Source of the DNA: Oscillospiraceae bacterium
GTDB taxonomy: Bacteria > Bacillota > Clostridia > Oscillospirales > Ruminococcaceae
Reading direction: 5' to 3'
Assembly: GCA_017528675.1 (NCBI GenBank)
Contig: JAFXOO010000479.1
Location: 1 to 5,747 of the forward strand
Length of the DNA stretch: 5,747 nucleotides
Notes under the pieces: generated by a model
Told to the model about the DNA's origin: nothing
Database searches by the model: none
Seen by the model: the letters and a program-made list of their open reading frames with translations, nothing else
Position numbers and translations under genes: made by a program
Shown here: positions 1 to 4,407 of the stretch, one piece after another
Numbering within the stretch: the stretch's first letter is position 1
Layout of the letters: the number at the start of each line of letters is the position of its first letter

Positions 1-99
1 CTGCTGTTCAAAGGAACGGATGTCGTTCTGTATGGTTTCATAGGCACTGGGGGAGATGCGGATTCTGATCTGGCTGCTGGCTGCAATATAGAATCCCAT
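1..99 (-). CDS. 5' end of an unidentified protein, possibly ribbon-helix-helix-like (partial)
   Basis: This is a 33-codon open frame running off the left edge of the window. It starts at an ATG whose complement is at 97-99, preceded by a good ribosome binding site (AGGAAAGGAG on the minus strand, 107-116, 7 nt spacing). The visible protein begins MGFYIAASSQIRIRISPSAY and continues into a polar, probably helical stretch ending SFEQQ. An alternating hydrophobic/basic strand (IRIRIS) followed by a helix starting at Pro-Ser is compatible with a ribbon-helix-helix DNA-binding fold. That is a weak inference from 33 residues, and I do not recognise the gene. It is transcribed divergently from the small-peptide operon and an inverted repeat lies just upstream of its ribosome binding site, so it could be a local or self-regulating repressor. 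It could equally be an unrelated neighbour. Confidence 0.6.
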   Translation of the reverse strand, partial: MGFYIAASSQIRIRISPSAYETIQNDIRSFEQQ

Positions 100-128
100 T
101 GGATGGCTCCTTTCCTGAAAATTCGCAT

Positions 129-149
129 CTGTCATGTATAAGATGACAG
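129..149. promoter_or_regulatory. Inverted repeat, candidate operator in divergent intergenic region
   Basis: CTGTCAT (129-135) and ATGACAG (143-149) form a perfect 7-bp inverted repeat around a 7-nt AT-rich centre. It lies 13 nt upstream of the ribosome binding site of the minus-strand gene. The half-site ATGACAGTT (143-151) recurs exactly at 207-215, upstream of the plus-strand promoter, and ATGACAG appears again at 318-324. Repeated half-sites between two divergent genes suggest a regulator binding region. No matching regulator family can be named from the sequence. Confidence 0.4.
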
Positions 150-234
150 TTACCTTATGATGTGCAAGCGTAATCGGCGCAATTCTGTATTACTATTTTA
201 GAAATCATGACAGTTGTATTTTTGAACAGGCTGA

Positions 235-263
235 TTTACAAATGACGGATCTCGTGCTATAAT
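235..263 (+). promoter_or_regulatory. Sigma-A-type promoter of the small-peptide operon
   Basis: TTTACA (235-240) and TATAAT (258-263) are separated by exactly 17 bp, with a TGC extended -10 element at 255-257. This is a near-consensus vegetative promoter. Transcription should begin around 270 and read through the peptide genes at 341-797 and the GIY-YIG gene. The ATGACAGTT half-site at 207-215 lies just upstream of the -35 box, where a regulator could act. Confidence 0.8.
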
Positions 264-276
264 AGAATTAAGCCAA

Positions 277-299
277 GGGGCCGGGGAGACCGGAACCCC
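277..299 (+). other. 5'-UTR hairpin of the small-peptide operon
   Basis: GGGGCCGG (277-284) can pair with CCGG and CCCC (290-293 and 296-299), with a two-base AA bulge and a GGAGA loop. It falls in the predicted untranslated leader between the start site near 270 and the first peptide gene. There is no U-run after it, so it is not a terminator. It may stabilise the transcript or affect translation. The loop itself contains GGAG. Confidence 0.35.
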
Positions 300-317
300 A
301 GGCAGAGGGAACGGAAC

Positions 318-353
318 ATGACAGACAGGGAGGTGAGCGTATGTTTGCAGTGA
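318..353 (+). CDS. Possible 11-codon leader ORF, overlaps the first peptide gene
   Basis: ATG at 318 opens an 11-residue frame (MTDREVSVCLQ) that ends inside the first peptide gene in another frame. Only a weak purine-rich stretch (GAGGGAACGG) precedes it. It ends 13 nt past the ATG at 341, so it could couple to translation of that gene. It is too short to support by composition and may be chance. It is listed because all the neighbouring real genes are also tiny. Confidence 0.15.
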   Translation: MTDREVSVCLQ

Positions 354-418
354 TTCTGTCCGCAGTCGGCACGCTGATTGATGCCGGCATCGAGATCGCC
401 GAGCGTCTGGACGACTGA
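341..418 (+). CDS. Small amphipathic peptide A, 25 aa, first gene of the peptide operon
   Basis: This is a 25-residue peptide beginning MFAVILSAVGTLIDAGIEIA and ending in an acidic tail (ERLDD). The ATG at 341 has a perfect GGAGGTGA ribosome binding site (329-336) with a 4-nt spacer, which is strong evidence for translation. The first 16 or so residues are hydrophobic and helix-prone, and the last eight are charged; the net charge is about -4. It shares the spaced pattern M-F-x-x-I-x-x-x-V-G-T-x-x-D with the three 19-residue peptides downstream, so it looks like a diverged paralogue. There is no signal peptide, Cys residue or double-Gly site, so if exported it would be leaderless. I do not recognise a named family. 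By size and amphipathicity it resembles the anionic members of staphylococcal phenol-soluble modulins, but this is an analogy and not demonstrated homology. Confidence 0.65.
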   Translation: MFAVILSAVGTLIDAGIEIAERLDD

Positions 419-449
419 CGTCCGGCGTGCATCCGTGGGGGGTGAGTGC

Positions 450-518
450 ATGGAACGGAAGCTGGTCTTTTACCCGGCACTGCCGGAGACGACACCGTGG
501 GAGACTGCGCTGCTGTGA
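450..518 (+). CDS. Small Pro-containing peptide B, 22 aa, unknown function
   Basis: The 22-codon frame starts at ATG 450 behind a strong ribosome binding site (GGGGGTGA with a 4-nt spacer), with the same arrangement as the flanking peptide genes. The peptide starts MERKLVFYPALPE, contains three Pro and one Trp, and ends ETALL. It does not share the MFxxI pattern and is not an obvious amphipathic helix. It sits between peptide A and the three repeats, 31 nt from each neighbouring frame or slightly less, consistent with one transcript. Possible roles include a signalling peptide, an immunity or antidote microprotein, or a short leader that sets downstream translation. None can be chosen from the sequence. 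The main support is the ribosome binding site and the operon position. Confidence 0.5.
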   Translation: MERKLVFYPALPETTPWETALL

Positions 519-548
519 GCAGCAGTACACCGGAAGGGGGTGAAGGAG

Positions 549-608
549 ATGTTTGAGAAGATCGGGAGACTGGTCGGTACGGTGGTGGACGTCATCGTGA
601 AGCTCTGA
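549..608 (+). CDS. Small amphipathic peptide C1, 19 aa, first tandem copy
   Basis: The product is MFEKIGRLVGTVVDVIVKL. Hydrophobic residues fall mostly at helical spacing (F2, I5, L8, V9, V12, V13, V15, I16, L19) with E3, K4, R7, D14 and K18 on the other side, so it is a short amphipathic helix with net charge about +1. The ribosome binding site GGGGGTGA (536-543) lies 5 nt before the ATG. An in-frame GTG at 540 would add three residues but leaves too little room for a ribosome binding site. No signal or double-Gly leader is present, so the start Met would be the mature N-terminus. It is the first of three near-identical copies. Its size and design recall phenol-soluble modulins and leaderless bacteriocins, and function is unproven. 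Confidence 0.65.
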   Translation: MFEKIGRLVGTVVDVIVKL

Positions 609-642
609 CGGGGGACACGCTGCACGGAAGGGGGTGAAGGAG

Positions 643-702
643 ATGTTTGAGAAGATCGGGAGGCTGATCGGTACGGTGGTGGACGTCATCGTGAAGCTCT
701 GA
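643..702 (+). CDS. Small amphipathic peptide C2, 19 aa, second tandem copy
   Basis: The product is MFEKIGRLIGTVVDVIVKL, which differs from the first copy only by Val9 to Ile. The nucleotide sequence of the unit, including the ribosome binding site and the bases after the stop, is almost unchanged. This indicates a recent duplication, with the peptide sequence kept. It is 34 nt downstream of copy C1, with its own GGGGGTGA site, so the two copies would be translated independently from one message. This would raise the dose of the same peptide. Confidence 0.65.
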   Translation: MFEKIGRLIGTVVDVIVKL

Positions 703-737
703 CGGGGGATACACTGCACCGGAAGGGGGTGAAGGAG

Positions 738-797
738 ATGTTTGAGAAGATCGGGAGACTGGTCGATGTGGTGCTGGAGGTCGTGATTGTGGACTGA
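738..797 (+). CDS. Small amphipathic peptide C3, 19 aa, diverged third copy
   Basis: The product is MFEKIGRLVDVVLEVVIVD. The first nine residues and the upstream ribosome binding site match copy C1, while the last ten differ completely. They remain hydrophobic with regularly spaced acids (D10, E14, D19), so net charge changes from about +1 to about -2. Length is unchanged at 19 residues. The split between a fixed N-terminal half and a replaced C-terminal half suggests that this copy was kept for a different but related role, for example as a partner of opposite charge. The gene lies 44 nt upstream of the GIY-YIG gene and should share its transcript. Confidence 0.6.
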   Translation: MFEKIGRLVDVVLEVVIVD

Positions 798-841
798 GGC
801 ATCCGTCCGTGGCAACTGAATTCTGCAAAGGAGGTGGCAGA

Positions 842-1168
842 ATGGGCATTTTTGGCCGTGGCAGGCCGTCGAAGTACCGGCCGTTTACGCATTCCGGCAA
901 GGAGCCGCCGAATGCACCGGGTGTGTACCGGATCCGCAGCAGCGAGGGGAAGGTGGTCTATGTGGGCGAGACCGTGAACCTGCGCAAGCGGATGCAGGAG
1001 CACATCCGCATTACCGGCAATCTTCGTCCCGGAGAGTCCTTTGAATTCAAGGAGGCGTCCCCGGAAAGCACTTCCGCATCCCGGCGGGAGGTGGAACGAC
1101 GCAAGATCGCCAGGTTCCATCCGGAACGGAATCATTCCGCAGGAGGTGAAGGCCGCAATGCGAAGTAG
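842..1168 (+). CDS. Small GIY-YIG-fold endonuclease-like protein, 108 aa
   Basis: This is a complete single-domain GIY-YIG protein. The first motif is Gly27-Val-Tyr29. The second is Tyr40-Val-Gly42 followed by Glu-Thr. Arg50 lies ten residues after Tyr40, as the catalytic Arg does in UvrC, and His54 follows. Glu85 stands nine residues before Pro94 with Asn97 after it, which matches the spacing around the metal-binding Glu in UvrC. All key residues therefore seem present, and metal-dependent nicking of nucleic acid is plausible. The first 25 residues are basic and Pro-rich. I chose ATG 842 because AAAGGAGGTG (827-836) is ideally placed for it; a GTG at 809 would add 11 residues without such a site. 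It is the last gene of the peptide operon, directly before a terminator. No partner domain reveals the target. UvrC-like repair, a mobile-element remnant and a peptide-linked role all remain open. Confidence 0.85.
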   Translation: MGIFGRGRPSKYRPFTHSGKEPPNAPGVYRIRSSEGKVVYVGETVNLRKRMQEHIRITGNLRPGESFEFKEASPESTSASRREVERRKIARFHPERNHSAGGEGRNAK

Positions 1169-1182
1169 TTCCGTCGTGTTCC

Positions 1183-1211
1183 AGAGCGGCAGACACACTG
1201 CCGCTCTTTTA
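1183..1211 (+). terminator. Intrinsic terminator of the small-peptide/GIY-YIG operon
   Basis: AGAGCGGCAG (1183-1192) and CTGCCGCTCT (1198-1207) form a perfect 10-bp stem with an ACACA loop, followed by TTTATTAT. It starts 15 nt after the stop of the GIY-YIG gene and ends the operon that begins near 270. Confidence 0.9.
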
Positions 1212-1308
1212 TTATACCAGATTCCGGGCGGAATGGCAAGCATCTGCCGGGAAAAGGCAGCATTCCTGCCGTCCGGGCTTGCGGTTCCGGGCGGTGTACA
1301 TCCGGCAC

Positions 1309-1337
1309 TTGCATTCCGCCCGAAGGTGTGCTACAAT
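1309..1337 (+). promoter_or_regulatory. Promoter of the NUDIX-MutY gene
   Basis: TTGCAT (1309-1314) and TACAAT (1332-1337) have a 17-bp spacer. Transcription should begin near 1344, leaving a short leader with the ribosome binding site GAAGGAG (1357-1363) 9 nt before the ATG at 1373. Since a terminator precedes it, the gene is probably transcribed alone. Confidence 0.7.
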
Positions 1338-1372
1338 AGAAGTATCGCTGCAAAAAGAAGGAGCATCCAGCC

Positions 1373-2989
1373 ATGTCCGAAACGCTGTATTCAGAAATCG
1401 CACAATTTCTCCCCGCTACGCCCCGTGAGGCGGATGACCGGGAAACCCTGCTCAGGCTTGTCCGGAAGCATGGGCTGCATATTCTTGACCGGGACTGTGC
1501 GGCAGGTCATATCACCTGCTCCGGGTTCATTCTGTCGCCCGATCTCCGGATGACGCTGATGGCGTATCACCTTGTCTACCAGTCTGTCGGCTGGACGGGC
1601 GGACATGCCGACGGCGACCCCGATCTGCTGGGGGTGGCAATCCGGGAGGCAAAGGAGGAGACTTCGGTCACGAAGATCTGGCCGCTGTCCAGGCGGATTC
1701 TGTCCATTGATGCGCTGCCCGTTCCGCCGCATGAAAAGCACGGAAAGCCCGTGGCTGCGCATGTTCACTACAATATCACCTACGGCCTGATTGCTCCCGT
1801 CAACCAGCCCGTGGCAGAGAAACCGGACGAAAACCGCAGCGTCCGCTGGCTGCCCACAGAGGAAATTGCCGCCTGCTGCACAGAAGCCCACATGCTCCCG
1901 GTCTATGACAAGCTCATCCGGCGCATGCGGCGTCTTGCGGCGGAAAAGGCAGCGCTCCCGCAGGCAATGCTCCGGCCGCTGCTGGCGTGGTATCCGGAGC
2001 ATCACCGGGCGCTCCCCTGGCGGGAGACTGCCGACCCCTACCGGGTCTGGGTGTCGGAGATTATGCTGCAACAGACGAGAGTGGAGGCCGTCAAGGGCTA
2101 TTATGCGAGATTTTTAGAGGCGCTGCCCGATGTGCAGGCATTGGCGGACTGTCCGGAGGAGCGGCTGCTCAAGCTCTGGGAGGGGCTTGGGTATTACAAC
2201 CGTGTGCGCAATATGCAGAAGGCAGCCCGGCAGATCATTGCACAGCACGGCGGCCGTTTTCCACAGAGCTATGCGGAAATCCGTGCACTTCCGGGCATCG
2301 GGGACTACACCGCAGGGGCAGTCTGCTCACTGTGCTACGGGATGCCGGTACCGGCGGTGGACGGAAATGTCCTGCGGGTCATGGCACGGCTGCAAGAGGA
2401 CTTCCGGAATGTGCTCGACGGGGCAGTGAAGGCGGACATCACTGCCCGGCTTGCGGCGGTCTATCCGCAGGCAGACTGCGCCATGCTGACCCAGGCGCTC
2501 ATGGAAATCGGCGCCACGGTCTGTGTGCCGAATGGTGCACCGGATTGCGAAAGCTGCCCGCTGGGGGCGCTCTGCATGGCAAGACAGGCGCACAGCGAGC
2601 GGATGCTGCCGGTGCGGGAGAAAAAAACCACCCGCCGCACGGAGCAGCGGACGGTTTTCGTCCTGGAATGTGAGGGGAAAATCGCCATCCGGAAGCGCCC
2701 TGCCAGGGGGCTTCTGGCGTCGCTCTATGAGCTGCCGAATGTGGCGGGCAGACTCTCGCCGGAGGAAGCAATTGCGCAGTGCAGCACATGGGGCGTCCGG
2801 CCGCAGGCGCTGGAAAAGACCGTGGAGCGGCGGCATATCTTCACGCACATCACCTGGGAGATGCAGGGGGTATTCCTGCGGTGCGGCGCCATGCCGGAGG
2901 GCTTTGTCTGGGCAGATGCCGCAGCGCTGGCGGAGACCTACTCCCTCCCGACCGCCTTCCGCTGTGTGCTTGCAGGAGAGCCGATATAG
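1373..2989 (+). CDS. mutY: NUDIX hydrolase fused to A/G-specific adenine glycosylase (MutY), 538 aa
   Basis: Residues 1 to about 190 form a NUDIX domain, with the Nudix box at 77-99 beginning GGHADGD and ending REAKEETSV. The catalytic REx2EE core is intact, but Pro replaces the usual Glu six residues after Gly77, and Ser replaces the usual Gly near the end. Residues from about 195 form MutY: SEIMLQQT with Glu229 as catalytic acid, helix-hairpin-helix LPGIGDYTAGAV (306-317), catalytic Asp330 in VDGNV, and [4Fe-4S] ligands Cys384, Cys392, Cys395 and Cys401. The C-terminal OG-recognition domain (about 425-538) has Phe490-Thr-His492 where Bacillus-type enzymes have Phe-Ser-His. MutY removes adenine mispaired with 8-oxoguanine. 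The fused NUDIX domain may hydrolyse an oxidised nucleotide such as 8-oxo-dGTP, but its substrate cannot be read from sequence. The frame is continuous with no stop between domains, and ordinary MutY is about 350 residues, so this is a real fusion. Confidence 0.93.
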   Translation: MSETLYSEIAQFLPATPREADDRETLLRLVRKHGLHILDRDCAAGHITCSGFILSPDLRMTLMAYHLVYQSVGWTGGHADGDPDLLGVAIREAKEETSVTKIWPLSRRILSIDALPVPPHEKHGKPVAAHVHYNITYGLIAPVNQPVAEKPDENRSVRWLPTEEIAACCTEAHMLPVYDKLIRRMRRLAAEKAALPQAMLRPLLAWYPEHHRALPWRETADPYRVWVSEIMLQQTRVEAVKGYYARFLEALPDVQALADCPEERLLKLWEGLGYYNRVRNMQKAARQIIAQHGGRFPQSYAEIRALPGIGDYTAGAVCSLCYGMPVPAVDGNVLRVMARLQEDFRNVLDGAVKADITARLAAVYPQADCAMLTQALMEIGATVCVPNGAPDCESCPLGALCMARQAHSERMLPVREKKTTRRTEQRTVFVLECEGKIAIRKRPARGLLASLYELPNVAGRLSPEEAIAQCSTWGVRPQALEKTVERRHIFTHITWEMQGVFLRCGAMPEGFVWADAAALAETYSLPTAFRCVLAGEPI

Positions 2990-3025
2990 CCTTGAACGTG
3001 CGAAGCAAAGACAAAAGTTTTTGGT

Positions 3026-3047
3026 CCGGCTTTTTTCAAAAAGCTGG
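3026..3047. repeat. Hairpin with A/T-rich inner stem, part of an intergenic cluster
   Basis: CCGGCTTTTT (3026-3035) pairs with AAAAAGCTGG (3038-3047), giving ten pairs including one G-T, around a two-base loop. It follows the mutY stop by 36 nt. The T-run lies within the stem, so it is not a standard terminator. It begins a string of hairpins that I believe belongs to a dispersed Ruminococcaceae intergenic repeat, judged from memory of style only. Confidence 0.5.
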
Positions 3048-3053
3048 TCAGGT

Positions 3054-3091
3054 CCAGGGCTGAAAGCCCTGGTCGCTCACCGCAGTGAGCG
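3054..3091. repeat. Two adjacent perfect hairpins in the mutY 3' region
   Basis: CCAGGGCT (3054-3061) pairs with AGCCCTGG (3065-3072), and CGCTCAC (3074-3080) pairs with GTGAGCG (3085-3091). The two stems are one base apart. Neither is followed by a T-run. Compact tandem hairpins like these are typical of dispersed intergenic repeats or mRNA 3' stabilisers. Confidence 0.6.
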
Positions 3092-3125
3092 AAATCCTCT
3101 TTCTTTCGCCCTGCATTGCTTTCCC

Positions 3126-3143
3126 TGCCGCCTGAAGGCGGCA
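3126..3143. repeat. Short perfect hairpin, last of the intergenic cluster
   Basis: TGCCGCC (3126-3132) pairs with GGCGGCA (3137-3143) over a stable TGAA tetraloop. It lies between the paired hairpins at 3054-3091 and the bidirectional terminator. No U-run follows on either strand. Confidence 0.55.
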
Positions 3144-3152
3144 TCCACACAC

Positions 3153-3190
3153 AAAAACTGCGCAGTCATCCGGCTGCGCAGTTGTGTTTT
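3153..3190 (-). terminator. Terminator of the precursor-peptide operon, probably bidirectional
   Basis: AACTGCGCAG (3156-3165) and CTGCGCAGTT (3174-3183) form a perfect 10-bp stem with an 8-base loop. On the minus strand the stem runs into five T (complement of 3153-3157), making a good terminator for the peptide genes, 31 nt after the last stop codon. On the plus strand it is followed by the weaker U-rich TTGTGTTTT, so it may also end the mutY message. Shared terminators are common between convergent genes. Confidence 0.8.
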
Positions 3191-3213
3191 GATTGTACCA
3201 GGCAGGTCTGTTG

Positions 3214-3570
3214 CTACATCAGCTTGGAATTGAGACGCTGAAGCTCAGCACGCTTCTTGCTGCCCAGCAGTGTGTTCAGGGCTTCACCGAAATCCTCCAG
3301 TGTCGGCATTCCGGGTGCACCGCCAGCCACCAGCTCCAGCTCGTCATCGGTCAGCTCATCGTTCATATCAGCGAGCTTTTCATCCGAGACCATTGTGGAA
3401 TCCGGGGCTTTTGCAGTGCTCCGGAGCATCGCCAGCTCCTCGGCAGAGAGATAGACGCCCTTGCTTTCAAGCAGCTTCAGCGTTTCAATGCTGTCCTTTG
3501 CGGCAAACAGCTTTGCGGAAAACGCTTCATCACTCAGAAGCTTTTCGAGCTTCTGCAAATTATCTTTCAT
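3214..3570 (-). CDS. Nif11-like leader precursor peptide with hydrophilic core, 118 aa
   Basis: The leader occupies residues 1-84 and contains LSDEAFSAKLFAAKDS near the N-terminus, matching the other leaders, and ends ELTDDELELVAGG. Cleavage after Gly84 would release a 34-residue core starting APGMPTLEDFGEALNTLLGS and ending NSKLM. Unlike five of the other six precursors, this core is hydrophilic, probably helical, with no Cys and no Arg-Trp tail. The start is ATG 3570 with ribosome binding site GAGGGTGA five nt upstream; a frame extending to 3792 overlaps the preceding gene and is rejected. It is the last gene of the array, after a 100-nt gap with a hairpin. It may be a signalling peptide, a helper component or a decayed member. 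The leader family assignment is by pattern, not database search. Confidence 0.85.
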   Translation of the reverse strand: MKDNLQKLEKLLSDEAFSAKLFAAKDSIETLKLLESKGVYLSAEELAMLRSTAKAPDSTMVSDEKLADMNDELTDDELELVAGGAPGMPTLEDFGEALNTLLGSKKRAELQRLNSKLM

Positions 3571-3625
3571 CAGATTCACCCTCTTACCTACCCTGCTGTA
3601 ATCTGCGGGGGAAATTCCAGCACCC

Positions 3626-3649
3626 TGCAACCGTAATCCAACGGCTGCA
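3626..3649 (-). other. Intergenic hairpin between the last two precursor genes
   Basis: On the minus strand TGCAGCCGT and ACGGTTGCA pair over nine positions (one G-T) around a six-base loop. There is no T-run, so it is not a terminator. In an operon where other gaps are 12-50 nt, this structured 100-nt gap could be an mRNA processing or stability site, giving the last peptide a different level from the rest. Confidence 0.4.
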
Positions 3650-3670
3650 AGATGCTGCTTCTGTTTAGGC

Positions 3671-3985
3671 TTACCAGCGGAGATCGAAATGATCCTTGAC
3701 GGCAAATACAAAGGGAGCGGCAATAACGATGGTTCCGACCACGCCCTTGACAACACTGCCAACGCTGCCGCCGGCCACATCCTCAAGGTCATCCTCGGAA
3801 AGCTCGCCGTCGTTGTAGTTCTCCAGACGCTCCTGCACTGCGGTGATTTCGGCCTCGGTCAGGGAAAGCCCCTTGCCTTCGAGCATCTGCTGAACGGCCT
3901 TGACATCGTCTGCTGCCAGCAGCTCCTTGACGAACGCCTCATCGCTGAAGATCTCTGTAAGCTGCTCATTCGACATAGTACTCAT
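3671..3985 (-). CDS. Nif11-like leader precursor peptide, hydrophobic core ending LRW, 104 aa
   Basis: The leader spans residues 1-73 (FSDEAFVKELLAADD near the start, ELSEDDLEDVAGG at the end). The 31-residue core begins SVGSVVKGVVGTIVIAAPFV and ends in DLRW. It is a single hydrophobic, Gly/Val-rich segment long enough to cross a membrane, with two Lys, no Cys and a Trp C-terminus. This suits an unmodified pore-forming bacteriocin better than a ring-containing RiPP. ATG 3985 is chosen because AAGGAG lies 8 nt upstream; a second ATG at 3976 is also possible. It lies 23 nt after the stop of the preceding gene and is cotranscribed with it. Confidence 0.88.
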   Translation of the reverse strand: MSTMSNEQLTEIFSDEAFVKELLAADDVKAVQQMLEGKGLSLTEAEITAVQERLENYNDGELSEDDLEDVAGGSVGSVVKGVVGTIVIAAPFVFAVKDHFDLRW

Positions 3986-4008
3986 CCTACACTCTCCTTA
4001 CTATAGAA

Positions 4009-4395
4009 TTACCAGCCGCTGCGTCTTACGCAGGCATTGATGGTGGCGCCAAGTCCGATGGCTGCGGTAACGGCAATTGCACCAACCTTGATGACTGTTT
4101 CAACACCGTTGATGACGGTCATGAGATCACCGAAGCCGCCTGCTACATTCTCAAGATCATCGTCGGAAAGCTCATCAGAGCCAATCTTCTCAAGCTGCTC
4201 CTGGGTGATCTCACCGGCTTCGTACTTGCTCAGGATTTCACCGAATGCTGTGATCTGGTCTGTGGTCATTTCCACGCCTCTGTCCTCCAGCATCTTCTGG
4301 ACATCCGTTACATCCGATGCCTCCAAAACCTGCTTCAGGAAGGCTTCGTCCTGGAATACGCTTTCAAGGTTCTGTGCCAGATTCTCGTTATTCAT
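4009..4395 (-). CDS. Nif11-like leader precursor peptide, hydrophobic core ending RRSGW, 128 aa
   Basis: The leader is 87 residues, the longest of the complete set (QDEAFLKQVLEASD near the start, DELSDDDLENVAGG at the end). The 41-residue core begins FGDLMTVINGVETVIKVGAI, continues as an Ala/Gly-rich hydrophobic segment with a single Cys, and ends VRRSGW. The tail has Ser-Gly inserted between the Arg pair and Trp compared with its RRW siblings. The gene starts only 12 nt after the preceding stop, and its GGGGGG ribosome binding site directly follows that TAA, so translation is probably coupled. A single Cys cannot form several thioether rings, which argues against a classical lanthipeptide. 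Confidence 0.88.
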   Translation of the reverse strand: MNNENLAQNLESVFQDEAFLKQVLEASDVTDVQKMLEDRGVEMTTDQITAFGEILSKYEAGEITQEQLEKIGSDELSDDDLENVAGGFGDLMTVINGVETVIKVGAIAVTAAIGLGATINACVRRSGW

Positions 4396-4407
4396 ATCCG
4401 TCCCCCC

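Larger units (their letters stand above)
531..797 (+). repeat. Three-unit tandem repeat (94/95 bp) carrying peptides C1-C3
   Basis: The block CGGAAGGGGGTGAAGGAG followed by ATGTTTGAGAAGATCGGGAG starts at 531, 625 and 720, a period of 94 and then 95 bp. Units 1 and 2 are nearly identical along their whole length. Unit 3 keeps the ribosome binding site and first half of the gene but has a different second half. Each unit is a complete translation cassette (ribosome binding site, 19 codons, stop, spacer), so the repeat amplifies a gene rather than a domain. Confidence 0.9.

Noticed and set aside
531..797. CRISPR-like repeat array
   Set aside because: There are only three units with a 94-95 bp period, and no short palindromic repeat alternating with unique spacers. 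The units are complete small genes.
531..797. Type I toxin-antitoxin loci of the Ibs/Sib or Ldr kind (tandem hydrophobic 19-mers)
   Set aside because: Size and tandem layout fit, but I see no convincing antisense promoter on the minus strand within the repeats, and these peptides are amphipathic with strong unblocked ribosome binding sites. Not excluded experimentally.
198..815. Long minus-strand frame with an internal repeated segment (HHxDQxPDLLKHLLHPLP)
   Set aside because: It is the antisense shadow of the three tandem plus-strand peptide genes. It has no ribosome binding site, and the plus-strand frames have strong ones.
809..841. GTG start at 809 for the GIY-YIG gene
   Set aside because: No ribosome binding site is well placed before it, while AAAGGAGGTG sits at the right distance from ATG 842.
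1391..2848. Several overlapping frames on both strands inside the NUDIX-MutY gene
   Set aside because: They are high-GC shadow frames with low-complexity Arg/Cys/Pro-rich translations, and the main frame has full family motifs throughout.
3571..3792. N-terminal extension of the last precursor (start at 3792)
   Set aside because: The extension overlaps the preceding precursor gene and is unlike any leader. ATG 3570 has a ribosome binding site and aligns with sibling starts.
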